The translations under genes and the position numbers were made by a program. 6,225 nucleotides of DNA from Alkaliphilus sp. Lineage in GTDB: Bacteria > Bacillota > Clostridia > Peptostreptococcales > Natronincolaceae. This document shows positions 1 to 4,960 of the stretch, piece by piece (position 1 is the stretch's first letter; each line of letters opens with the position of its first letter). The notes beneath the pieces are model-generated. The model did no database searches, was not told where the DNA came from, and worked only from the letters and a program-made list of their open reading frames with translations. The DNA is taken from positions 1-6,225 of the forward strand of contig JALNXC010000077.1 of the NCBI GenBank assembly GCA_023230535.1. The letters are read 5' to 3'.

Positions 1-255
1 ATACTCAAGGGAAAATCGGAAAAGATATTCTTTGTCGGAGATGCTCTGGAGAAGTTTGGCGGAAACTTGAAGGCTGATCTGGCACAACAGTTTGCCGTGC
101 CGCCTTTAAGGCTTTTGATCCCTTCTGCCTCTTCTGTTGCGGAAGTAGCTAAGATCAAAATACGAGAAAATATTACAACGGACATGGTTCCCATATATAT
201 GAGAAAATCCGAGGCAGAGGTCCAATATGAAAAAAGAATGAAAGGCGGGGAATAA
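1..255 (+). CDS. tsaB: TsaB, tRNA t6A37 threonylcarbamoyltransferase complex subunit (C-terminal part)
   Basis: The frame is open from the first base to a TAA at 253-255, giving 84 residues that form the end of the protein; the start lies outside the window. The tail carries the motif VPIYMRKSEAEVQYE, which closely matches the conserved C-terminal P-x-Y-x-R-x-x-A-E of TsaB. TsaB is an inactive Kae1-like paralogue. With TsaD and TsaE it transfers the threonylcarbamoyl group to A37 of ANN-decoding tRNAs in the cytoplasm. The tight linkage to rimI and tsaD downstream is the usual Firmicutes order and supports the call. An internal ATG-like start at about 67 would be wrong, because the family continues upstream and the frame is open there. 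Confidence 0.88.
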   Translation: MLKGKSEKIFFVGDALEKFGGNLKADLAQQFAVPPLRLLIPSASSVAEVAKIKIRENITTDMVPIYMRKSEAEVQYEKRMKGGE

Positions 256-261
256 TTTTTT

Positions 262-729
262 ATGGAATCAGCTATTGTAAGAAAGATGGAATTATCGGAT
301 ATCGATTCTGTAGTGGACATTGAAAAAAGATCCTTTCCCATGCCTTGGACAAGGGGGGCTTTTATATCGGAACTCAGGAGGAATAAACTGGCGAGATATT
401 ATGTGGTTGAGGTTGGCGGCAGGGTAGTAGGTTATGCGGGGCTATGGTTGGTTATGAATGAAGCCCATATCACTAATATAGCAATACATCCCAAGTATCG
501 CGGGAGGGGTATGGGTAAAAAACTGGTGGGGGGATTAATAGAGGAAATATTAAAGATCAATATATATAGAATAACCTTAGAGGTCAGGCCTTCAAATACG
601 GCGGCTCTGGCGCTTTATAAAAAGTTTGGATTTGTGCCCTGCGGTATCAGGCCGGAATATTATAGGGATAATAATGAGGATGCTATTATCATGTGGGGGG
701 AATTTATAAAAAATGATAACAAATTTTAA
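262..729 (+). CDS. rimI: RimI-type GNAT N-acetyltransferase
   Basis: This 155-residue protein matches the usual RimI length. RimI uses acetyl-CoA to acetylate the N-terminal alanine of ribosomal protein S18. The GNAT acetyl-CoA loop is visible as R-G-R-G-M-G at residues 80-85, just after HITNIAIHPKY. The segment LEVRPSNTAALALYKKFGF follows, with E107 and Y119 in the places of the catalytic Glu and Tyr described for Salmonella RimI. The C-terminal PEYYRDNNEDAIIMW is also typical. The ATG at 262 sits 6 bp after the tsaB stop, with AGGCGGGGA upstream as ribosome binding site. The gene overlaps tsaD by 17 bp, so translation of the two is probably coupled. The substrate is inferred from family; related RimI proteins can act on other N-termini. 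Confidence 0.92.
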   Translation: MESAIVRKMELSDIDSVVDIEKRSFPMPWTRGAFISELRRNKLARYYVVEVGGRVVGYAGLWLVMNEAHITNIAIHPKYRGRGMGKKLVGGLIEEILKINIYRITLEVRPSNTAALALYKKFGFVPCGIRPEYYRDNNEDAIIMWGEFIKNDNKF

Positions 730-1753
730 AAAAGAAGATGTAATAACCTTAGCAATAGAGACAAGCTGTGACGAAACCGCTGCAAGTGTTTTAAAAAACG
801 GCAGGGAAATTTTATCTAATATCATAAATTCTCAGATTGAACAGCATAAAAAATTCGGCGGTGTGGTTCCTGAAGTAGCATCTAGGAGACATATTGAAAA
901 TATCAACAATGTGATAGAGGAAGCGCTGAAAGAAGCCGGTGTTGCATTTGCCGATTTGACCCATGTCGGGGTTACATACGGCCCGGGGTTGGTAGGAGCA
1001 TTGCTGGTGGGGTTGTCTGCTGCTAAGGCCATAGCTTTTGCGAGGGAGATCCCGCTTAACGGTGTCAACCATATAGAAGGGCATATCTATGCCAATTTTA
1101 TCGAATACAAACAATTAGAACCTCCTTTTATCAGTTTGATTGTTTCCGGCGGGCATACCCATCTGGTGTATATGGAGGATCATGGCAGATTCGAAATTTT
1201 AGGAAAGACCAGGGACGATGCGGCGGGAGAGGCCTTCGATAAGGTTGCACGTGCATTGGGATTGGGCTATCCCGGCGGCCCTCAGATAGATAGGATAGCC
1301 AAAGAAGGTAATTCGGACGCCATTGTATTTCCTAAAGCCTATCTGGAAGAGGGGAGTTATGATTTCAGTTTCAGCGGTTTGAAATCTGCCGTATTAAATT
1401 ATTTAAACTCCCGGAAGATGAAGGGTTTAAATATTTCGGTAGAAGATGTTGCAGCCGGTTTTCAAAGAGCCATAGTGGAAATATTGACGGAAAAGACCGT
1501 TAAATGTGCATTGGAAAAGGGAGTAGACAGGGTTGTTCTTGCAGGGGGTGTTGCGGCAAACAGCAGCCTGAGGAGTCATTTAAAATCGGAATGTGAAAAG
1601 AACGGTATTGATTTAAAATATCCCCCTTTGCATCTCTGTACCGATAATGCCGCAATGATAGGCTGCCTCGCATATTATAATTATATGAGGGGTTTGAGAT
1701 CGGCTTTAGATTTAAATGCAATATCAAATTTAAAGATAGGGGACTATCATTAG
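713..1753 (+). CDS. tsaD: TsaD, tRNA N6-adenosine threonylcarbamoyltransferase
   Basis: This 346-residue protein is the catalytic Kae1/Qri7/TsaD subunit of bacterial t6A37 synthesis (formerly Gcp). It joins threonylcarbamoyl-AMP to A37 of tRNA with TsaB and TsaE. The N-terminus TLAIETSCDETAASV and the motifs VSGGHTHL (144-151), GEAFDKVARALGLGYPGGP (172-190), SFSGLKSAV and LAGGVAANSSLR (276-287) are all diagnostic. The metal site is visible as H120 and H124 in HIEGH and D311 in CTDNAAMIG. The ATG at 713 lies inside the end of rimI and has a G-rich site (GGGGGGA, 695-701) about 11 bp upstream. It gives about 8 residues before the usual family start, and no better start is available. A short inverted repeat at 1762-1785 follows the stop, with no clear terminator. 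Confidence 0.97.
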   Translation: MITNFKKEDVITLAIETSCDETAASVLKNGREILSNIINSQIEQHKKFGGVVPEVASRRHIENINNVIEEALKEAGVAFADLTHVGVTYGPGLVGALLVGLSAAKAIAFAREIPLNGVNHIEGHIYANFIEYKQLEPPFISLIVSGGHTHLVYMEDHGRFEILGKTRDDAAGEAFDKVARALGLGYPGGPQIDRIAKEGNSDAIVFPKAYLEEGSYDFSFSGLKSAVLNYLNSRKMKGLNISVEDVAAGFQRAIVEILTEKTVKCALEKGVDRVVLAGGVAANSSLRSHLKSECEKNGIDLKYPPLHLCTDNAAMIGCLAYYNYMRGLRSALDLNAISNLKIGDYH

Positions 1754-1761
1754 TATTCCAT

Positions 1762-1785
1762 AATGTTACAATATTACATAACATT
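1762..1785. repeat. Perfect 7-bp inverted repeat after tsaD
   Basis: The arms AATGTTA (1762-1768) and TAACATT (1779-1785) are exact reverse complements separated by 10 bases. The repeat begins 9 bp after the tsaD stop and about 27 bp upstream of the -10 hexamer serving the next small ORF. It could be a regulator operator or a weak 3' hairpin of the tsaD mRNA. No T tract follows, so it is a poor intrinsic terminator. Confidence 0.45.
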
Positions 1786-1811
1786 GTTTCTATAATACTA
1801 AAAACCCCTAT

Positions 1812-1820
1812 GATATAATT
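1812..1820 (+). promoter_or_regulatory. Extended -10 promoter for the 56-codon ORF
   Basis: TGATATAAT gives a perfect TATAAT (1815-1820) with the TGn extension, about 36 bp before the ORF start. The -35 position at 17 bp spacing (ATAATA) is poor, which is tolerated with an extended -10. The same TGATATAAT string recurs in the promoter at 5814-5822. Confidence 0.5.
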
Positions 1821-1855
1821 AAAAGAAATAATGATTATGTTATGGGGGGATGAAT

Positions 1856-2026
1856 ATGGAAATATTATCTTGGATGAAAAAGGTCGATATGAGAATGGAT
1901 AAGTTGGATTTATTGGATATTATTGATCATTTACACGGGGTAATAGATGCTGTTTTGGTAGAAAATGAAAAAAAGGACGGTATTATTGCAGAGTTAAAAA
2001 ATGAACTGGAAAAAATCAGGCTATAA
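1856..2026 (+). CDS. Small acidic helical protein, unrecognised
   Basis: This 56-codon ORF runs from ATG 1856 to TAA 2024-2026 and has good expression signals. There is a G-run ribosome binding site (GGGGGGA) about 6 bp before the ATG and an extended -10 promoter about 36 bp upstream. The product begins MEILSWMKKVDMRMDKLDLL and ends in AELKNELEKIRL. It is rich in Leu/Ile and charged residues in a pattern consistent with two helices or a short coiled coil, with no Cys and no membrane segment. I considered a Spo0E-like phosphatase because of size and organism type, but the characteristic S-Q-E-L-D signature is absent. The function is unknown. It is too short for a default ORF caller, but the start signals argue that it is real. 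Confidence 0.55.
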   Translation: MEILSWMKKVDMRMDKLDLLDIIDHLHGVIDAVLVENEKKDGIIAELKNELEKIRL

Positions 2027-2131
2027 CAGTTCGATATATATTTACATATTTATTTACACCTGTAAGGGAAGACCTGTGTGTCTGCTCTCTTATAGGTAGC
2101 AGTTCAAATATATTTGCATAGCTATTTGCAC
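2027..2131. repeat. Imperfect ~33-bp direct repeats bracketing a long hairpin
   Basis: Two related stretches, 2027-2059 and 2100-2131, both start CAGTTC and share the layout TATATTTRCATA then TATTTRCAC (R = A in copy 1, G in copy 2), with one indel. The second copy contains its own ATTTGCA direct repeat (2112-2118, 2124-2130) and is enclosed by TTCAAAT (2103-2109) and ATTTGAA (2132-2138). The DNA between the copies is a hairpin, annotated separately. The array begins at the base after the stop of the small ORF. Confidence 0.5.
2058..2097 (+). other. Stable stem-loop of unknown role
   Basis: The outer stem pairs ACCTGTAAGGGA (2058-2069) with TCTCTTATAGGT (2086-2097), 12 pairs including two G-T wobbles. 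A two-base bulge (GC, 2084-2085) separates it from an inner stem AGAC/GTCT (2070-2073 with 2080-2083) closing a six-base loop. No T tract follows, so it is not a standard terminator. It would sit in the 3' untranslated part of the small-ORF transcript, between two copies of a direct repeat. A structured RNA element or a 3'UTR-derived small RNA is possible but not shown. Confidence 0.5.
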
Positions 2132-2165
2132 ATTTGAAATTTACTATTTATATTATCTGATAATT

Positions 2166-2224
2166 TGCAATTCTTATTTTTTACTTATAAAAGTGTGAAA
2201 TGAGAATTGCATATTTATTTTTTT
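2166..2224 (+). terminator. Long-stem Rho-independent terminator
   Basis: TGCAATTCTTATTT (2166-2179) pairs with AAATGAGAATTGCA (2198-2211), 14 pairs with one wobble. A 3x3 internal loop and an inner ACTT-ATAA-AAGT hairpin (2183-2194) complete the fold. A T-rich tract with seven consecutive T (2218-2224) follows on the + strand. The stem is AT-rich, so it is weaker than its length suggests. It is well placed to end the transcript starting near 1826 that carries the small ORF. Confidence 0.6.
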
Positions 2225-2246
2225 ATCTTGATTTATTCACAATCAA

Positions 2247-2264
2247 TTGTTAGTATATTGACAA
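2247..2264. promoter_or_regulatory. Candidate Rex operator (distal)
   Basis: TTGTTAGTATATTGACAA agrees with the clostridial Rex consensus TTGTTAANNNNTTAACAA (from memory) at 12 of 14 defined positions. It is a near-perfect dyad, TTGT.A....T.ACAA. It lies about 400 bp upstream of rex and just ahead of the DnaA-box array. It also contains a TTGACA (2258-2263), but I see no -10 at the right spacing. The assignment is an inference in AT-rich DNA. Confidence 0.4.
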
Positions 2265-2280
2265 TATAAATATACGAAAA

Positions 2281-2381
2281 TGTGGATAATGTGTAAGAAT
2301 CTTTAATAACAGTGGAATCCACAAAATTAATGTGGATAACTCTGTGGATTCTGTGGAATATATGTGGATATATGTGAATAG
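2281..2381 (-). promoter_or_regulatory. Cluster of DnaA-box-like nonamers
   Basis: On the + strand TGTGGATAA occurs at 2281-2289 and 2331-2339, the exact complement of the DnaA box TTATCCACA. Three near matches follow: TGTGGATTC (2343-2351), TGTGGAATA (2352-2360) and TGTGGATAT (2363-2371). A weaker TGTGAATAG (2373-2381) comes after them. From 2331 onward the starts are 9-12 bp apart, about one helical turn, and all face the same way. A small dyad GTGGA-A-TCCAC (2312-2322) offers a half-site on the other strand. TTATTCACA, one mismatch from consensus, faces the opposite way at 2233-2241. AT-rich DNA (about 2382-2465) follows. No dnaA or dnaN gene is present in the window, so this is more likely a DnaA-titrating or regulatory cluster than oriC. 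DnaA binding itself is inferred. Confidence 0.72.
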
Positions 2382-2465
2382 ATTTTCCCTGTCAGTATTA
2401 TATGCACAGATCAATGAAAATAGACCATATTATTTGAATAATTTTTTCATTTAAATATATAAACA

Positions 2466-2588
2466 ATCCGGGCATTAAGTGAGGACCATATTGCGCAGTC
2501 ACTGAAAAAGTCCTAATTTTACAAAAAATATTGGAAATGTCATTATAATTTTGTCTTTATTTTAACAAAAATACAACATATCCGGGCA
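2466..2588. repeat. Two copies of ATCCGGGCA 114 bp apart
   Basis: ATCCGGGCA occurs at 2466-2474 and 2580-2588, each preceded by CA-rich sequence and followed by AT-rich sequence and TGA. In a region this AT-rich a GC-rich 9-mer repeated in the same orientation is unlikely by chance. The role is unknown; a regulator site upstream of rex is one possibility. Confidence 0.4.
2551..2568. promoter_or_regulatory. Candidate Rex operator (proximal, autoregulatory)
   Basis: TTGTCTTTATTTTAACAA matches TTGTTAANNNNTTAACAA at 11 of 14 defined positions, with one half-site (TTAACAA) perfect. It lies 99 bp before the rex start codon, a suitable place for autoregulation by Rex. AT-rich -10-like sequences (TATGAT 2592-2597, TATATT 2597-2602) lie downstream of it, but I cannot fix a confident -35/-10 pair. 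Confidence 0.5.
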
Positions 2589-2667
2589 ATTTATGATATA
2601 TTATTAATATACCTAACATAGTATTTGTAGATGATAGCATAACTTTATCAGAGTCGGGGGGATACAG

Positions 2668-3318
2668 GTGAGCAATAAAAGTTTTTCGAATATTTCAATA
2701 GCCGTAATCAGGAGATTGCCAAAATACCATAGATATTTAAAAGAGCTACTTGACAAAGAAGTCAGTAGGATTTCTTCAAGGGAACTGAGCAAGCTGATCG
2801 GTTTTACCGCATCGCAAATTCGTCAGGATTTGAATTGTTTCGGTGGTTTTGGGCAACAGGGATACGGTTATAATGTCGATGAATTATATAATGAGATCGG
2901 TAGAATATTGGGTTTAAATAAAAATTATAATGTGATTATCATAGGGGCAGGCAATTTGGGGCAAGCCATCGCAAATTATACTAATTTTGAAAGGCTGGGC
3001 TTTGAGGTATTGGCATTATTTGATATAAATCCAAAATTGATCGGTGTGAAGATCAGGGATATCCCGGTCCTTGATATGGATGAATTAGATGAATTTACCT
3101 CGGAACATAATATAGATATAGCCATCATCTGTGCACCGAAGGATTTTGCACAAGAGGTAACGGATAAGCTCAACAGGAAAAATGTCAAGGGCATCTGGAA
3201 TTTTGCACCCACGGATTTAAACGTAGCAGAGGGTATTATAGTAGAAAATGTAAATCTCAGTGAAAGCCTTCTCACATTATCCTATCTATTAAATGAGAAA
3301 GAACTGCTGAGCGGTTGA
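2668..3318 (+). CDS. rex: Rex, NADH/NAD+-sensing transcriptional repressor
   Basis: This 216-residue protein has the usual Rex length (about 210-215). Rex represses fermentation and respiration genes at low NADH/NAD+ and leaves DNA when NADH binds. The N-terminal winged helix (about 10-70) shows IRRLPKYHRYLKELL, SSRELSKLIGFTASQIRQDL and FGGFGQQGYGYNV, all hallmark Rex segments. The Rossmann fold starts at NVIIIGAGNLGQAIANY with GAGNLG at 93-98 and D119 at the end of the second strand, fitting NADH over NADPH. GIWNFAP and VENVNLSESLLTLSYLL complete the C-terminus. The start is GTG 2668, with GGGGGGA (2656-2662) 5 bp upstream; this gives the canonical N-terminus. It sits 10 bp ahead of a MarR-family gene, suggesting a two-regulator operon. 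Confidence 0.96.
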   Translation: MSNKSFSNISIAVIRRLPKYHRYLKELLDKEVSRISSRELSKLIGFTASQIRQDLNCFGGFGQQGYGYNVDELYNEIGRILGLNKNYNVIIIGAGNLGQAIANYTNFERLGFEVLALFDINPKLIGVKIRDIPVLDMDELDEFTSEHNIDIAIICAPKDFAQEVTDKLNRKNVKGIWNFAPTDLNVAEGIIVENVNLSESLLTLSYLLNEKELLSG

Positions 3319-3328
3319 GAGCGATTGT

Positions 3329-3757
3329 ATGAGAAATTATTATGTTCAAATATATGAATATCTACAAAAATTTATTGCCGGCATAGTCATTTTAGATAAA
3401 AACGGCATCAATAATGATAATTGTTATTTATCGATTACGGATCTTTTAGTTCTGAAATTGTTAGGAAGCGATCACAGGAAAAAAATGTTCGAGGTTATAG
3501 ATGCGCTGAATATAGATAGAAATACCTTTAAAACAATACTGAATCGCTTGATATCGAGGGGGTATGTAAATAAAAGCAGATGTGAAGACGATAAAAGGGC
3601 CTATAATCTGGAACTGACCGACAAAGGAAGGCTGTTTTTTAATAAGACCATAGATAAGGAAAAAGAGATATTATTTTCTCTGCTCGACGACTTTACTCTC
3701 AATGAAGAAAAGGCCATATTAAAATTTCTTGTAAAACTGGATATGTTAAATAAATAA
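3329..3757 (+). CDS. MarR-family transcriptional regulator
   Basis: This 142-residue protein has the MarR size and layout: N-terminal dimerisation helices, a winged helix-turn-helix at about 35-100, and C-terminal dimer helices. ALNIDRNTFKTILNRLISRGYV is the recognition-helix region. DDKRAYNLELTDKGR (87-101) is the classic MarR wing, D-x-R-x-x-x-L-x-L-T-x-x-G. It starts at ATG 3329, 10 bp after the rex stop, with only a weak ribosome site (GAGAG), so translation may be coupled to rex. The ligand and targets cannot be told. There is no redox-sensing Cys pair, since only C32 and C85 are present and far apart. Cotranscription with rex suggests a role in metabolic or stress control, as inference only. 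Confidence 0.88.
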   Translation: MRNYYVQIYEYLQKFIAGIVILDKNGINNDNCYLSITDLLVLKLLGSDHRKKMFEVIDALNIDRNTFKTILNRLISRGYVNKSRCEDDKRAYNLELTDKGRLFFNKTIDKEKEILFSLLDDFTLNEEKAILKFLVKLDMLNK

Positions 3758-4021
3758 AAAAGCAGGACAGATGGTGCTTTATCATAGGGACGTATAATCT
3801 TTTAAAGATTCGGCATAGTTGCGGCATAGTTGCTTATATCGGCTATGTTGTTTTGCTTTCTTTTGCCGGAAAGTAGGCTGCCGTTATTGTTGTTTCATAC
3901 AACCCATTATTCTGTTTTATTTTTTTGAAAATCAAAACTTACCGAATATATATATCCGCCTGTCCTTATTGTTTGAATATACTTCTTATGATAAACTTTA
4001 CCTTGAAAGGAAGTGAATAAT
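3758..4021. other. 264-bp stretch without a convincing gene
   Basis: I see no supportable gene here. A 15-bp dyad AATCTTT-T-AAAGATT (3796-3810) overlaps a TATAAT (3793-3798), and directly after it CGGCATAGTTG is present twice in tandem (3811-3821, 3822-3832). A 65-codon frame ending at 4016 is Cys/Phe-rich, lacks a ribosome site and overlaps the start of the next gene, so I treat it as spurious. This stretch marks the change from conserved core genes to the accessory DNA on the right. Confidence 0.5.
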
Positions 4022-4285
4022 ATGCCTAAATTTATAAAAAAGCTTGATTTAGTAGTCTGCGATCTCCTTAAAAGTATTCGTGATCATGGCAATTACGATA
4101 TTATCAGAGATAAATATTCAACAATCCAATTGGAAGATGCTATTAAGTATGCTGTAAACCGTGATTTAATCACCGGGCTAACAATAATAGGTAGAAATGA
4201 ACTCGGTGAACTTCATGTAGATTCTACTGCTGATGTCAGGAATACTCGTAAAGGATTGAATTTTATAGAAGACTTTTCAGAGTAG
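4022..4285 (+). CDS. Small hypothetical protein, possible winged-helix fold
   Basis: From ATG 4022 to TAG 4283-4285 the product is 87 residues. A GTG at 4013 would add three residues, but AAGGAAG (4007-4013) sits 8 bp before the ATG and overlaps that GTG, so ATG is preferred. The protein begins MPKFIKKLDLVVCDLLKSIR, and alternating helical segments lead to LITGLTIIGRNELGELHV, a likely beta-hairpin wing, then RNTRKGLNFIEDF. The closing R-x-G-L-x-F-I-E pattern resembles the end of small YjcQ-like winged-helix proteins of Gram-positive mobile elements, but the match is weak. I do not recognise the family with confidence. An orphan frame follows immediately after the stop. Confidence 0.6.
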   Translation: MPKFIKKLDLVVCDLLKSIRDHGNYDIIRDKYSTIQLEDAIKYAVNRDLITGLTIIGRNELGELHVDSTADVRNTRKGLNFIEDFSE

Positions 4286-4286
4286 C

Positions 4287-4439
4287 TTTACCAAAGTCCT
4301 TGTTGCTACCCATAAAGATGAGGCAGAGGATGTGGAACAGTTCCTCCTGATTTATAATTTTGTGGAAGATAGGGTAACAGATTTTGCTATAAATCCGGCA
4401 GGCAATGGTTATGAAATGATATATGCGGATTTGGATTGA
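4287..4439 (+). pseudogene. Orphan open frame, probably the end of a decayed gene
   Basis: The frame is open from a stop at 4266-4268 to TGA 4437-4439 but has no ATG in its first part and no ribosome site. It encodes FTKVLVATHKDEAEDVEQFL and then LIYNFVEDRV...YEMIYADLD, a well-mixed, protein-like composition. It starts within the end of the preceding ORF in another frame, so it could be the continuation of that gene after a frameshift or a separate truncated gene. A GTG at 4334 (GTG GAA CAG) is the only internal alternative start. I do not recognise the family. Confidence 0.4.
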
Positions 4440-4470
4440 CTTATGTTTTTAGTAATAAAAAGGAGAACTT

Positions 4471-4668
4471 ATCACGGGAAATTTTATAAAATCAATCAGG
4501 TTACTAATTTTGTTGACATCCATATCTTCAAGTACACTTTTTACAGATAAGTCGGGGATAAGCCCGAAGAGTGAATTGAGCAGGGAAATAAGAATCGCTG
4601 ACAGGATTGATTTTTTGGTTTCCTTTATAAAGTTTTCAGGCCTTAGATTGATTTATGATGATTTAATG
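4471..4668 (+). pseudogene. N-terminal fragment of a PLD-like domain / superfamily II helicase protein, cut by IS66 relic
   Basis: The frame encodes 66 residues with no clear start and runs into a TAA created by the first bases of the IS66 end (4669-4671). LFTDKSGISPKSELSREI and ADRIDFLVSFIKFSGLRLIY resemble the opening PLD-like (HKD) nuclease domain of DUF3427-type DEAD/DEAH helicases. There ELxxEIxxADRIDxLVSFIKxSGLRLI is highly conserved. The HKD motif, helicase motors and C-terminus are missing, and I see no continuation after the IS relic. Such proteins are often found in defence and mobile islands. The family call rests on my recall of that motif. Confidence 0.6.
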
Positions 4669-4681
4669 TAAGTATCCAATA

Positions 4682-4912
4682 ATCCCGGCGGATGCCCTGC
4701 CCAAAGATATAAAAAATGCTGAGGCTGCACTTCCGAAACAAGGTTTGACCTATTGTAATAAACTCTTTGAAATTGAAAAGGAACTGAGAGATCTATCGCT
4801 CGAAAAGCGCGAAGAGTAGCGTCTCAAATAGGAAAAATCGATTTTGGAGGATTTTTGGTCGTGGGTTGATTGAAATATTGATAATGTTCTGACCAAATCG
4901 AAAATAAAATAA
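4682..4912 (+). pseudogene. IS66 transposase (TnpC) fragment with internal stops
   Basis: The frame encodes IIPADALPKDIKNAEAALPK, then LTYCNKLFEIEKELRDLS. With in-frame stops at 4817 (TAG), 4829 (TAG), 4871 (TGA) and 4910 (TAA), it continues through EKSILEDFWSWVD and NIDNVLTKSK. This matches the segment of IS66 transposases between the second catalytic Asp and the Glu, where YCNKLFxIExEL and the later LPKSK are conserved. The DDE catalytic residues themselves are missing. The first codons overlap the left terminal repeat, so a deletion joined the IS end to the middle of tnpC. Confidence 0.8.
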
Positions 4913-4922
4913 TTAAAAATTT

Positions 4923-4947
4923 GGCAGTCAAAATGACTGCCGTTTTT
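4923..4947 (+). terminator. Rho-independent terminator in the right end of the IS66 relic
   Basis: GGCAGTCA (4923-4930) pairs perfectly with TGACTGCC (4934-4941) around an AAA loop, followed by G and five T (4943-4947). It lies just after the tnpC fragment and before the right terminal repeat, and would end transcription of the original transposase operon. Confidence 0.88.
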
Positions 4948-4960
4948 ATATATACATGTG

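Noticed and set aside
812..1114. Minus-strand frames inside tsaD and others inside rimI and rex
   Set aside because: They lie fully opposite well-supported conserved genes and have no ribosome sites or recognisable domains.
1856..2026. Spo0E-like aspartyl phosphatase
   Set aside because: The size and setting would fit, but the family signature S-Q-E-L-D is absent.
2281..2465. Chromosomal replication origin (oriC)
   Set aside because: The DnaA boxes and AT-rich DNA fit, but oriC in Firmicutes lies beside dnaA, and the flanking genes here are tsaD and rex; a secondary DnaA-box cluster is more likely.
3758..3781. AAAGCA/TGCTTT hairpin after the MarR gene as a terminator
   Set aside because: The stem is only six AT-rich pairs with a 10-base loop and no T tract.
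3820..3845. Short similarity to the GlmS amidotransferase start (CGIVAYIG) in one frame
   Set aside because: Only eight residues fit; the following residues do not match GlmS and there is a stop soon after, so it is probably chance.
3819..4016. 65-codon frame rich in Cys and Phe upstream of the small ORF
   Set aside because: It has no ribosome site, an implausible composition and runs into the ribosome site and start of the next gene; nothing in it resembles a known domain.
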